Shown here piece by piece: positions 1 through 6,838 of a DNA stretch of 15,138 nucleotides; the first letter of the stretch is position 1; each line of letters begins with the position of its first letter. The position numbers and the translations under genes were made by a program. The DNA is from Planctomycetota bacterium. GTDB taxonomy: Bacteria; Planctomycetota; PUPC01; JACPCR01. Under the pieces are notes generated by a model. It was not told the DNA's origin. It saw only the letters and a program-made list of their open reading frames with translations, and made no database searches. Location of the stretch: contig JASLXP010000467.1 of assembly GCA_030740295.1 (NCBI GenBank), positions 1-15,138 on the forward strand, in the 5' to 3' direction.

Positions 1-1181
1 TAGGCATCCAAGCCAAATCCAGCCAGCACACTCAACGCGAACGCGGCGTTCAGAAGGTATTTCGCATGCCCCCGGAAAAGTGAGAAACCCGGCACAGCAC
101 GATAAGCCACGTGATACAGAGGAGTGAATCTGGAAAGAGCCAGAAGAACGCTCAGAACGAAAACGCCGGCAAAGATCTTAGTCTCGAGCCTTCCACTCAG
201 GCTTGGAGCGCCTTCCATTTGTCGCTTCCAGACCCCAGTCCGGATTACGGCGACCAGCGCCAGGAACAGCGGCACGATCCCCACATAGGCGCAGGTCTCC
301 CAGATGTATGGCTCTCGCCCCCAGTAGGCAAAGAACTCGGGCACCACATACGAGAACAGATTTTCAGGCGGTAGAGAATGTGTGCCTGACCATTCGTAAC
401 TTGTCTGGCTCCGAACCGAGTACGGTACAAACTCGGCCGCCGGGAAAAGCTGAATCGCAGCCAGTCCAAATCCAATCGAGAAGATCACCGCCTGGATGCC
501 GAAACGGGCCGCCAGGTCTTTGCGGTTCCTTTCCTTCAGGAACAACGAAACCGTTCGGCACAGCCCGAGAAAACTGACCGTATGAATGGCATACAACGCG
601 CATTGCGGATACCCGGCCAACAGTTGCATGGAAAGCACGACACCGGCGAGCCCAGCGCTCGTCAGGCACAACTTCGTCACGGCTCTGTCATAGAACAGAA
701 CCAGCAACGGCGCCCAAGCCACCACGCAGAGCACAGTCAAATGTCCCGCCCACATATGAGTCACCTGCGGCCCGCACAGCATGTAGGTCAGACCGGAGAG
801 CAATCCCGCCTGGGGCGAAAGGCCGTAAAAGACAATCAGCAGGTAACAGGTAGCCCCGGCCAGGAAAAGATGCAGGGCTACGCACGCACTGTAAGCCTCG
901 GCTGTGTTTAGAACGGCGAACAACAGATTCGGTGGATAGAAGATCGCGCTCTGGATTTCTGCGACGTTTGGTGTGCCGCACAGGGTCATCGGATTCCACA
1001 AAGGCAGCGTGCCGGCAGCCACCTGCTTGAAGGACCAGTGACGCAGCGGAAAAAACATCTTCGGCGCATCGAGCTGCGCGCTGCCCGGATAAGCGGGCAC
1101 CTCCCAGGATCTGTGCCCGTAGGTAAAGAGCACAGCCACCGCGAGCAGAAGAATTATGGGCGGCGCGTGTTTTCGAATCAT
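1..1181 (-). CDS. YfhO-like polytopic membrane protein, 3' end beyond window
   Basis: Open from ATG at 1181 to the window edge, giving 393 codons with no stop. An in-frame TAA lies eight codons upstream, so this ATG is the first usable start; no clear Shine-Dalgarno is visible. The protein starts with a hydrophobic helix (about residues 7-21). It then has a loop with D38, APKMFFPLRHW, LPLWNP (59-64) and FYPPNLLFA (81-89), followed by many hydrophobic segments. Near the cut end it reads PGFSLFRGHAKYLLNAAFAL. The Asp loop, the PLWNP...YPPN pattern and the late FRGHAKYL motif match large bacterial YfhO-type/GT-C-fold proteins, thought to transfer sugars from lipid carriers on the outer membrane face. 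Such proteins are usually 700-900 aa, so about half is visible. The substrate cannot be inferred. It is divergent from the gene at 1222 with only 40 bp between. A different GT-C family remains possible. Confidence 0.72.
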   Translation of the reverse strand, partial: MIRKHAPPIILLLAVAVLFTYGHRSWEVPAYPGSAQLDAPKMFFPLRHWSFKQVAAGTLPLWNPMTLCGTPNVAEIQSAIFYPPNLLFAVLNTAEAYSACVALHLFLAGATCYLLIVFYGLSPQAGLLSGLTYMLCGPQVTHMWAGHLTVLCVVAWAPLLVLFYDRAVTKLCLTSAGLAGVVLSMQLLAGYPQCALYAIHTVSFLGLCRTVSLFLKERNRKDLAARFGIQAVIFSIGFGLAAIQLFPAAEFVPYSVRSQTSYEWSGTHSLPPENLFSYVVPEFFAYWGREPYIWETCAYVGIVPLFLALVAVIRTGVWKRQMEGAPSLSGRLETKIFAGVFVLSVLLALSRFTPLYHVAYRAVPGFSLFRGHAKYLLNAAFALSVLAGFGLDA

Positions 1182-1221
1182 GCGATCATTCTGAAAACGC
1201 CTTTACGACACACTTTTAACG

Positions 1222-1602
1222 ATGTCTGAAGAATACATCTGCATCTATGACCCGGATTGCGGCATCTGCCAGAAGTGCATGATCCTGGGCGTCCGACTTG
1301 ATCGGCACAACCGGCTGCGCCCAGTCGGGAATTCGGAGGCGGTAGCAGAGGAGGTGTTGAGCGATCTGACTCTAGAGCAACGCCTGTATCAATTCCACAT
1401 CGTGCTGCCGGATGGCGCCCGGCACAGTGGTGCGGCAGGCATATTCTACTGGATGTCTCTTCTCCTCCCCTTTGGCCGCTCCTGGTTCTGGCCGTTGACG
1501 AAGATCCCGGGCGTCATGTTCATCTCCCGGAAGGTCTATCGCCTGGTTGCCAACAACCGGTACAGGCTCGGCTGTAAGCTTCCACAGAATGAAGATCCCT
1601 GA
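1222..1602 (+). CDS. DCC-family thiol-disulfide oxidoreductase-like protein (DUF393)
   Basis: A 126-aa protein beginning MSEEYICIYDPDCGICQKC. The Asp-x-Asp-Cys-x-x-Cys signature near the N-terminus (C13, C16, plus C19) and the C-terminal YRLVANNRYRLGCKLP are the two landmarks of the DCC family (DUF393, YuxK-like), and the length fits the family. Members have a thioredoxin-like fold and are predicted to act in thiol/disulfide exchange; the physiological partner is generally unknown. A hydrophobic stretch at about 75-95 (IFYWMSLLLPFGRSWFW) suggests membrane association. The start lacks a strong Shine-Dalgarno. It is divergent from the membrane protein at 1181, so the 40-bp gap must serve both. 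Its stop ends three bases before the -35 box of the PilZ promoter, so transcription could run on into the next gene. Confidence 0.8.
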   Translation: MSEEYICIYDPDCGICQKCMILGVRLDRHNRLRPVGNSEAVAEEVLSDLTLEQRLYQFHIVLPDGARHSGAAGIFYWMSLLLPFGRSWFWPLTKIPGVMFISRKVYRLVANNRYRLGCKLPQNEDP

Positions 1603-1604
1603 CT

Positions 1605-1634
1605 TTGACACGCTGCTCAGATAGCCCCTATAAT
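1605..1634 (+). promoter_or_regulatory. Consensus sigma-70 promoter for the PilZ gene
   Basis: TTGACA at 1605-1610 and TATAAT at 1629-1634 match both consensus hexamers exactly, with an 18-bp spacer. The promoter lies in the 71-bp gap between the DCC gene and the PilZ gene. The predicted transcription start is near 1641, leaving a leader of about 33 nt before the ATG at 1674. Two perfect hexamers at near-optimal spacing are unlikely by chance. Confidence 0.8.
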
Positions 1635-1637
1635 CGT

Positions 1638-1649
1638 TAAATCGATTTA
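1638..1649. promoter_or_regulatory. 12-bp perfect palindrome at the predicted +1 (candidate operator)
   Basis: TAAATCGATTTA is a perfect self-complementary 12-mer starting three bases after the -10 box and covering the expected transcription start of the PilZ gene. That is a common place for a repressor site. No regulator gene next to it is an obvious match, so the function is inference. Confidence 0.45.
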
Positions 1650-1673
1650 TCTGCAAAGCCAAGGAGTTCAGCC

Positions 1674-2078
1674 ATGAGTGACGGCCGCGAGAGAAGAAGA
1701 GCCCCAAGAAGTAATACCCGTTTTGCCGTCCGCAATATCCGCCATGATGGCGATGACAACGGCGGCCACAGCGAATACTGCGAGACGCGCAATATCAGCC
1801 GAAACGGGGCCTATTGCCTGAGCGAAAAACCCTTTCCGGAATTTGCCAGAATCAAAATCACTCTCGAATTGAGTGAGACGGCGGACGATGATCGCGAAGA
1901 CCTCGAATGCGAGGGCGTCGTCGTCAGAGCGGACGGCGCGGTCAATGTCAAAGGCAAGGAAATGCACGCATTTGCTCTGTTCTTCGATCGCATGTCGGAA
2001 GAGGACCGCTGCAAGATAGATCGCTTCGTTGAGGAACACACCTCAGGCGAGCCGGAAGAGGCGGCGGCGGAAGAATGA
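1674..2078 (+). CDS. PilZ domain protein (candidate c-di-GMP receptor)
   Basis: A 134-aa single-domain cytoplasmic protein. Residues 5-12 (RERRRAPR) supply the RxxxR switch motif (R8, R12), and N40-x-S42-x-x-G45 (NISRNGAY) supplies the D/N-x-S-x-x-G motif. Together these are the cyclic di-GMP binding residues of PilZ domains. The HAFALFFDRMSEEDRCKIDRF end fits the last strand and helix. The tail (124-134) is Glu/Ala-rich. An AAGGAG ribosome site at 1661-1666 with 7-nt spacing fixes the start. PilZ proteins of this size act as stand-alone adaptors that bind partners on c-di-GMP binding; no cyclase or phosphodiesterase is in the window, so the output is unknown. It has its own strong promoter and converges on the REC-histidine kinase gene. 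Confidence 0.88.
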   Translation: MSDGRERRRAPRSNTRFAVRNIRHDGDDNGGHSEYCETRNISRNGAYCLSEKPFPEFARIKITLELSETADDDREDLECEGVVVRADGAVNVKGKEMHAFALFFDRMSEEDRCKIDRFVEEHTSGEPEEAAAEE

Positions 2079-2132
2079 TGGTTGATGGTTACGTGCCATG
2101 GCCGTCACGAATCAAATCTCACCATTAACCAT
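2078..2132. repeat. Inverted repeat between convergent genes
   Basis: ATGGTTGATGGT (2078-2089) pairs with ACCATTAACCAT (2121-2132) at 11 of 12 positions, the exception being a G-T pair. CGTG (2092-2095) and CACG (2106-2109) could pair inside the loop. It fills the gap between the ends of the convergent PilZ and kinase genes and starts on the last base of the PilZ stop codon. It could act as a bidirectional transcript end, but there is no U-tract. The ATGGTTGATGGTT part has a short period, like the arrays at 5648 and 6839. Confidence 0.55.
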
Positions 2133-2138
2133 GCCACA

Positions 2139-3320
2139 TCACCCCTGCCTGCCCGGCAGCCGTACTGTGATGGTGGTTCCTTCGCCAAGTTTGCTCTCCA
2201 GACGGATATTCCCGTCATGCAGTTCCACAAACTTTTTTGAGACGGTGAGACCGAGGCCGATGCCGCGTCGTTGAAACTCGTAGACGCCTGACGAATGGTG
2301 CAGCGTATCAAAGGTACTGAACATGGGCTCAAAGATGTGTTGCAGGTCCTCCTCGGCGATCCCGACGCCGTGGTCCCTGACGGTAATCTCCACCATCTCG
2401 CCATCGGAGTCATCTGACATTTCAATATCGATCCGGCCTCCGTCGGGAGTGAATTTGATGGCGTTGAGTAGAAGATTGTCCAGCACGTCCTTTATCTTTG
2501 AGGCATCTGCGGAAATCGTGCGTACATCCTCCAGGTCCACGTTCAGTTGGATTTCTCTCTTTTCGATAAACGGCTGCGCATCTTCCAACGCTCCCTGGAT
2601 TAATGTAAGCGGATTCACCTCTTCGAAGTGCATGGTCTCCGCCACTTCCCCGGACTCCAGCATCTGGAACATGCGCCGGATGATCCGCTCCAGCCTTCGG
2701 GCTCCCTCCGCAATCTTGGAGGTGGTGTCCTTAACACGTTCCGGCGTTACTTTGTCGGCACTCATCTCGAGCAGAGACGCGAAGCCTCCAATCAGCGTTA
2801 CCGGTGTCCGGAGCTCGTGGCTGGCCACGGCCATGAAAGCGGTCTTGAGACGGTCCAGCTCCATTAACTGCTGGTTCGATTCCTGGAGTTCGAGGTTCAT
2901 CTCTTCCAGCTCTTTCAATAGCGTATTGCGCTCGACTATCTGGTCGTATTGCTGAGCGGCAACAGTCAATACGTCTCGCAGTTCCACAATTCTCCAGGGC
3001 TTGCTCAGGTAGCGGAAAACGTAGCCCTGATTAATCGCGTCGATAATCAGATCGAGCTCCGTGTCACCAGTAAAAATCGTCTGAACTGCTTCCGGGTAAT
3101 CGCCGGCCATCTCTTTGAGAAAGTGTCTTTGCAGCATCTGGGGGATGCCCTGGTCTGTCAGGATGATGTGGACTTCCCGCGTCTTCAAGATCGTGATCGC
3201 ATCTGTTACCGTCCTGGACTCTACCACCTCAAAGAGATGGCTGAGATGGTCGAAAGTTGGCTGCAAATCGTCATCGGAATCATCGATGACAAGCAGCGTG
3301 TGCCGTGACGGCGTAGACAT
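2139..3320 (-). CDS. Soluble REC-histidine kinase (receiver domain followed by kinase core)
   Basis: A 393-aa protein with no signal peptide or membrane segment. Residues 5-120 form a receiver domain: D13/D14 acidic pair, phosphoacceptor D56 (ILTDQGIP), T84 and K107 (YLSKPW). Its INQGYVFRYLSKPW stretch resembles receivers of the HupR/RpfG type. A coiled coil (about 125-160) leads to HisKA with the phospho-accepting H168 (ASHELRTP). The HATPase domain has N-box N282/N286, G1 DHGVG (316-320) and G2 GIGLG (353-357). All catalytic residues appear intact. GTGGAG at 3328-3333, 7 nt before the ATG, supports this start. The layout means the kinase is probably controlled by phosphorylation of its own receiver rather than by a sensor. 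It is the last gene of the 5522-2139 group, 93 bp after the preceding gene, and is convergent with the PilZ gene. Its cognate regulator is not evident; the receiver at 10483 is one candidate. Confidence 0.9.
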   Translation of the reverse strand: MSTPSRHTLLVIDDSDDDLQPTFDHLSHLFEVVESRTVTDAITILKTREVHIILTDQGIPQMLQRHFLKEMAGDYPEAVQTIFTGDTELDLIIDAINQGYVFRYLSKPWRIVELRDVLTVAAQQYDQIVERNTLLKELEEMNLELQESNQQLMELDRLKTAFMAVASHELRTPVTLIGGFASLLEMSADKVTPERVKDTTSKIAEGARRLERIIRRMFQMLESGEVAETMHFEEVNPLTLIQGALEDAQPFIEKREIQLNVDLEDVRTISADASKIKDVLDNLLLNAIKFTPDGGRIDIEMSDDSDGEMVEITVRDHGVGIAEEDLQHIFEPMFSTFDTLHHSSGVYEFQRRGIGLGLTVSKKFVELHDGNIRLESKLGEGTTITVRLPGRQG

Positions 3321-3351
3321 CCATTCGCTCCACTGTCGTGAAAAGTGCTGA

Positions 3352-3370
3352 TAAGATCGTTGTTATCTTA
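3352..3370. promoter_or_regulatory. Inverted repeat upstream of the kinase gene
   Basis: TAAGAT (3352-3357) and ATCTTA (3365-3370) form a perfect 6-bp dyad with a 7-bp centre, 32-50 bp upstream of the kinase ATG. An 8-bp palindrome TCGGCCGA (3391-3398) lies slightly further upstream. These sit in the 93-bp gap that separates the kinase from the rest of the cluster and may mark an independent control point. Short dyads occur by chance, so confidence is low. Confidence 0.25.
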
Positions 3371-3413
3371 AAGTGAGAATACCCCGTTTATCGGCCGAAT
3401 CGAATAAGGCTTC

Positions 3414-4178
3414 CTACGAGCTGGCTCCTCCGTAGTTGGACATTGCCCTGGCCATGATCAGGACACGGCGGGCTGCCGTGGGAGCCAATGATGTCAGGAC
3501 TCTTCTGAAGGCATCGTTCCGTTCGACACACGGAGAATCCGGATGCTCCAGGCATGACTGGCATGCAATGAACGGCAGAAAGGAAAAACGGGACATGGTC
3601 TGAACAACCCTCTCCGCGCTCGGCAATTCCGCGTTCACCGGTTCGTTCTTTTCAAGAAGATTCAGGATGAGGGATGTGCTTTTGGAACCAGCGCTCCTAC
3701 ACAGAGACTCATAGTACATCCGGAGGTGCAGGGCCCGGTCGGCGTTGTAAGCATCCGCGCAACAGGAGGGATATCCGAGCGCGTCGCCCAGTGTCGCCTC
3801 GCCGCGGACGGCCTTTTTCACGATGTCTCTGCAATCCTCGCGCTTCACCACCCAGGTAATGCTGTGATTTGTCCGGTTTGATTTGTCCCACTTGTCCGCG
3901 ATGGCCAGCGCAATCGCGGGTGGCACATCCGCTATCTTCAGATACTCCCGAGGCGGACGCTTTGTCGAAAAGACTTTCAGCCCGAGGAGTGGGGACTGCT
4001 GGTCAAGAAAATGGACCATTCGTGGTGGGACAGGCTCATCAAACCCGATGGCAAACGCAGGTTTCTCATCCAGCACCACCGCCAGAAAGCAGAGCTTATG
4101 ATGCCATTCGATGAGCGGAATATCGGAAGTGGGTATGCCCTCCAATTCAGTGAGCAGATGTCTGAATGCATTCCGCAT
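3414..4178 (-). CDS. Uncharacterised cysteine-motif protein (DUF483-like?)
   Basis: A 254-aa protein without signal peptide or membrane helix. The most informative segment is residues 130-145, LGDALGYPSCCADAYN, with a Cys139-Cys140 pair. It is followed by RFSFLPFIACQSCLEHPDSPC (split here as 197-206 and 207-217) with C206, C209 and C217. A GYPxCC motif followed by a later CxxC-like cluster is reminiscent of the uncharacterised DUF483 family; I make that link from memory of the motif and hold it loosely. The cysteines could bind a metal or cofactor. ATG at 4178 is the first canonical start in an open frame reaching back to about 4236, with no good Shine-Dalgarno, so translational coupling to the preceding gene (29 bp away) is likely. 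It sits between two uncharacterised genes and the REC-kinase. No function can be given. Confidence 0.7.
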   Translation of the reverse strand: MRNAFRHLLTELEGIPTSDIPLIEWHHKLCFLAVVLDEKPAFAIGFDEPVPPRMVHFLDQQSPLLGLKVFSTKRPPREYLKIADVPPAIALAIADKWDKSNRTNHSITWVVKREDCRDIVKKAVRGEATLGDALGYPSCCADAYNADRALHLRMYYESLCRSAGSKSTSLILNLLEKNEPVNAELPSAERVVQTMSRFSFLPFIACQSCLEHPDSPCVERNDAFRRVLTSLAPTAARRVLIMARAMSNYGGASS

Positions 4179-4207
4179 TGGATTCAGGTAATCAGTCGAA
4201 GCCCGGG

Positions 4208-4903
4208 CTATCCACCCAGAGCTTTCAATTCAATGTTGGTCAAATGAATGAGCAGCTTATATTTCTCACCATCAACGCGTCCTTCCATCAGGCCACGGTA
4301 CGGTGAACCGTTGGTCTGGAAAATCAGTGGCGCTTTGCCGTCGTCGCCCGCGCCCAGCAGGACGAGTCTTCCTTCCTCGTCGAGCTCTTTCGCCATTTGG
4401 AAGAGGAAGTCATACGTGAGCGCGTCCGAATGGCGCAGTTGCAGTGTGTGGGCAAAAACAAACTGTCGCACAGCGTCTTCCTTGTCGAATTTGCGGCCAG
4501 TCCAACGAATAGGAAGTTCCTCATTCACGTTTGCCACGACCTCCTGCGGCTCGCGACGTTCTCTCTCCTCGCCGTCCGGGCCCAAAATGATTTCGATGGT
4601 CTTCGGCGAAGAGTAGAGCAGTTCGCCCGTACTGGTCAGCAACACATTCTCCGTGCGTTCTACTCCTCGGCCGATCACATCGATATCGGCATCAGGATCG
4701 CCATCGATCAGGGCTTGCCCGTAGTCTTCACCATGCTCCTTTGAAAGCGCGTCATGCAGGCCCGTTTCCGTGGCTGCGACGAAACGGCGGAAAGCGATTT
4801 GATGGCCAGGCAGCCCCAACTGAGGGGGCGGCGGCGACTTCGATGAAAACGCGTTAATCAGCGCGTTTCGAGCATCCGGATTAATGATGTGAACTTTCCG
4901 CAC
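4208..4903 (-). CDS. Uncharacterised 231-aa acidic protein
   Basis: I do not recognise this protein. It starts MRKVHIINPDARNALINAF, has a Pro run (SKSPPPPQLG, 22-30), and lacks a signal peptide or membrane segment. The best-defined part is the second half: AVRQFVFAHTLQLRHSDALT (144-163), DFLFQMAKELDEEGRLVLLG (165-184), then a beta-rich end containing QTNGSPYRGLMEGRVDGEKY (196-215) and LLIHLTNIELKAL. It looks like a compact alpha/beta cytoplasmic domain. The start is GTG, chosen because AAGGAG lies at ideal spacing; an ATG inside that ribosome site is out of frame. It follows the 200-aa protein by 16 bp and precedes the cysteine-motif gene by 29 bp, so the three are almost certainly co-transcribed. 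Confidence 0.75.
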   Translation of the reverse strand: MRKVHIINPDARNALINAFSSKSPPPPQLGLPGHQIAFRRFVAATETGLHDALSKEHGEDYGQALIDGDPDADIDVIGRGVERTENVLLTSTGELLYSSPKTIEIILGPDGEERERREPQEVVANVNEELPIRWTGRKFDKEDAVRQFVFAHTLQLRHSDALTYDFLFQMAKELDEEGRLVLLGAGDDGKAPLIFQTNGSPYRGLMEGRVDGEKYKLLIHLTNIELKALGG

Positions 4904-4910
4904 GAAGCAT

Positions 4911-4916
4911 CTCCTT
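4911..4916 (-). promoter_or_regulatory. Ribosome binding site fixing a GTG start
   Basis: AAGGAG on the minus strand, 7 nt before the GTG at 4903. It lies in the 16-bp gap after the upstream gene. It decides for GTG because the nearby ATG (4908-4910) begins directly after the site and is out of frame. Confidence 0.75.
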
Positions 4917-4919
4917 CAA

Positions 4920-5522
4920 TTAGAACATTTCGAAATCCAATTCGCCGATGTCATCCTCCGCGACAGCATCGATGGCTACTTTCTCAAGCTCGCACCATTC
5001 GCTTTCATAGGTGTCGCCGGCCAATGCAAAAATACCTTCTTTGTTGGATAGCAGGTATGCCTTGCCCTGGAGAAAGCGGGTGGAGGTGTAATTGAAGTTG
5101 AACCTGAAAATCTTACCGTCGACCAGATCGAGCTTGAGATCTTCGTCAAGCTCCACTTCCTCCAATTGATAGACGGATGAAACGTTGATATCGAGCAGCT
5201 CGGTCGGGTCGACCGGGCCCTCGAGTGCCTGCTCTACACCGAGAGTCGATGGTACTTTGTCTACCTCCAATCCCTCCTCATCAATGCCAACGAGAATCTT
5301 GCGTTCAAGCCAGTCCCACGATTCAGTCAGATAGCCCTGCGCAAGCATACCTGGACGCAGCAGCAGCGAGCCGTCATCCGTCAGGCGGGCACTCACGCAC
5401 GGTTTATCTTCCGGGTCCATCGCCTGACGAACGCGGCGACCGTAGAGCTTGGCTCGATCCACTTTCGTGAAGTTGAACCGGGAAGTCTTGTCCTTGTGAT
5501 TGACGAGGATCAGTTTGGCCAT
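4920..5522 (-). CDS. Uncharacterised 200-aa beta-rich acidic protein
   Basis: I do not recognise this protein. From ATG at 5522 it reads MAKLILVNHKDKTSRFNFTK, then KVDRAKLYGRRVRQAMD (20-36). A strand-rich region with LTDDGSLLLRPGMLAQGYL (47-65) follows, then a long acidic stretch (EEVELDEDLKLDLVDG, 121-136). It ends AEDDIGELDFEMF, an acidic tip finishing in Phe. There is no signal peptide or membrane helix. A longer reading from a GTG at 5549 is possible, but that start adds nine residues of no evident character and has no ribosome site; the ATG also lacks a strong one. It is the first gene of the minus-strand group ending at 2139, with 16 bp to the next gene. Its promoter should lie within 5523-5667. 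Confidence 0.72.
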   Translation of the reverse strand: MAKLILVNHKDKTSRFNFTKVDRAKLYGRRVRQAMDPEDKPCVSARLTDDGSLLLRPGMLAQGYLTESWDWLERKILVGIDEEGLEVDKVPSTLGVEQALEGPVDPTELLDINVSSVYQLEEVELDEDLKLDLVDGKIFRFNFNYTSTRFLQGKAYLLSNKEGIFALAGDTYESEWCELEKVAIDAVAEDDIGELDFEMF

Positions 5523-5589
5523 ACTGCAAAGGGTGTGAGTAATGATCACCGAACTGAAGTGAACAACAGTGACGGAGGACGGTCAAGTT

Positions 5590-5663
5590 AGGGGGGGCAG
5601 GGATACTGGATTCTGGATCCAGGGGATTAGGGATTCAAGTACAGACTTACTCATTACTCATTA
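5590..5663. repeat. Short-period repeat mosaic, including the left arm of a 16-bp inverted repeat
   Basis: The gap between the enolase-superfamily gene and the 200-aa protein gene contains a G-run (5591-5597), near-tandem CTGGATT/CTGGATC copies with the palindrome CTGGATCCAG (5613-5622), and a GGATTAGGGATT doublet (5624-5635). It ends in the heptamer array TACTCATTACTCATTA (5648-5663). That last 16-mer recurs exactly, inverted, at 6839-6854. Degenerate copies of the ATTAC unit continue into the 3' end of the neighbouring gene, to about 5686. Confidence 0.7.
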
Positions 5664-5667
5664 CGTA

Positions 5668-6777
5668 TTACGCATCACCAATTACGAACACCGGGTCGCC
5701 CAACACATCCATCCTCGGCCGCACTCCAAGCCCGGGCTCTTTGGACGCGGCCATGCGGCCGTTGACGCGCTGAGGCGCACCTTCCGCTGTGCTGACTGTT
5801 ACGTAGCTGTTGAAGTCCGTTGCGGTGAAAAGGAATTCGGTCGGCGTGGCGTGGGCGAGGTGGGCGATGGCTGCTGTCGTGATATCGCCTCCCCAACTGT
5901 CCTCGATGGTCATTGCGATGCCGAGTTCCACTGCCAGGTCGCGTGCCAGTTTGGCCCTGGTCAACCCGCCGAATTTGCCGATCTTAATGTTGATGACATC
6001 CATCGCCCGGTCGGCATGGCCGCGAAGCAGGACTGGAATGCCGTCGATGACTTCATCCATGATGAAGGGATGATTCGTTCGCTGCCGGATGGATAGACAC
6101 TCTTCATAGCTGACGCATGGCTGCTCGATGTAAACATCAACATCACCGACGGCACGAACCACTCGCATGGCCTCGTGCATCAACCAGCCGGTATTCGCGT
6201 CCGCGATGAGTTTGTCGCCGGTCTCGAGTTTCTCAGATACCGCATGGATGCGCTCGATATCGGTATCCGGATTACCACCGACCTTGAGCTGAAAACGCCG
6301 ATAACCTTCAGCCCGATAGCCCGCAACCTTGCCGGCCATGGTCTCCGGTTCTTCCTGCGAGATGGCACGGTAAAGGACAAAATCTGCGCCGTAGCGACCG
6401 CCAAGAAGGTCGCAGACACTCTTTCCCGATACCTGGCCGAGAATATCCCAGCACGCAATGTCGATAGCGCTTTTGACATATGGATGCCCCTTGAGCGCGG
6501 CATCCATAAAACGATTAAGCGGACCCAACTGGGTCGGATCAGTTCCAATCAGATGCTTGCCCAGTTCGGCTATGCCGGCCCTTGCCCCACTGGCATAGGC
6601 GGGCAGGTAGAAGGGGCCGAGTGGACAGATCTCGCCATAACCGGTGACCCCGGCATCGGTCTCTATTTTCACGATGGTGCTGTCGAACACGCTTACAGAT
6701 TTTCCGCCTGACCAGTTGTAGCTGCCTTCATGAAGCGGCAGGTCGACCTGGTATGCGCTGATGCTGGAGATTTTCAT
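5668..6777 (-). CDS. Enolase-superfamily enzyme, cis-3-hydroxyproline dehydratase-like
   Basis: A 369-aa protein of the mandelate racemase/muconate lactonizing type, of usual family length. The N-terminal capping domain (1-115) reads [20 protein letters not shown] and [14 protein letters not shown], which closely resembles the cis-3-hydroxy-L-proline dehydratase and hydroxyproline-betaine epimerase branch. Barrel residues: K165 (FQLKVGG), metal ligands D193 (IADANTGW), E218 (YIEQP) and D241 (FIMDEV), second catalytic lysine K265 ([10 protein letters not shown]), and EDSWGGD at 292-298. A Lys on each barrel face fits racemisation/epimerisation or dehydration of an alpha-amino or imino acid. 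Substrate assignment within this superfamily from sequence alone is risky. No proline-catabolism partner or transporter is nearby. The last codons (VIGDA-stop) lie in repeat-like DNA. No clear ribosome site precedes the ATG. Confidence 0.82.
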   Translation of the reverse strand: MKISSISAYQVDLPLHEGSYNWSGGKSVSVFDSTIVKIETDAGVTGYGEICPLGPFYLPAYASGARAGIAELGKHLIGTDPTQLGPLNRFMDAALKGHPYVKSAIDIACWDILGQVSGKSVCDLLGGRYGADFVLYRAISQEEPETMAGKVAGYRAEGYRRFQLKVGGNPDTDIERIHAVSEKLETGDKLIADANTGWLMHEAMRVVRAVGDVDVYIEQPCVSYEECLSIRQRTNHPFIMDEVIDGIPVLLRGHADRAMDVINIKIGKFGGLTRAKLARDLAVELGIAMTIEDSWGGDITTAAIAHLAHATPTEFLFTATDFNSYVTVSTAEGAPQRVNGRMAASKEPGLGVRPRMDVLGDPVFVIGDA

Positions 6778-6838
6778 GGGGGGTGTCGAGTCTTGGTATG
6801 GAATGTCCAGGCCGGGGTATTTTACTTCCGACCATCTT

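Noticed and set aside
111..999. Several overlapping reading frames on both strands in the first kilobase (for example 203-577 plus, 364-669 minus, 688-999 minus)
   Set aside because: They are out-of-frame shadows of the long minus-strand membrane protein frame, which is open without a stop from 1181 to the window edge and reads as hydrophobic helices.
3414..4903. Toxin-antitoxin or defence module reading of the uncharacterised genes
   Set aside because: No nuclease, NTPase, HEPN, PIN or DNA-binding motif is visible, and there are no mobile-element genes around them.
5523..5549. GTG start at 5549 for the 200-aa protein
   Set aside because: It adds nine residues without character and has no ribosome site; MAKLILVNHKD at 5522 is a more natural start.
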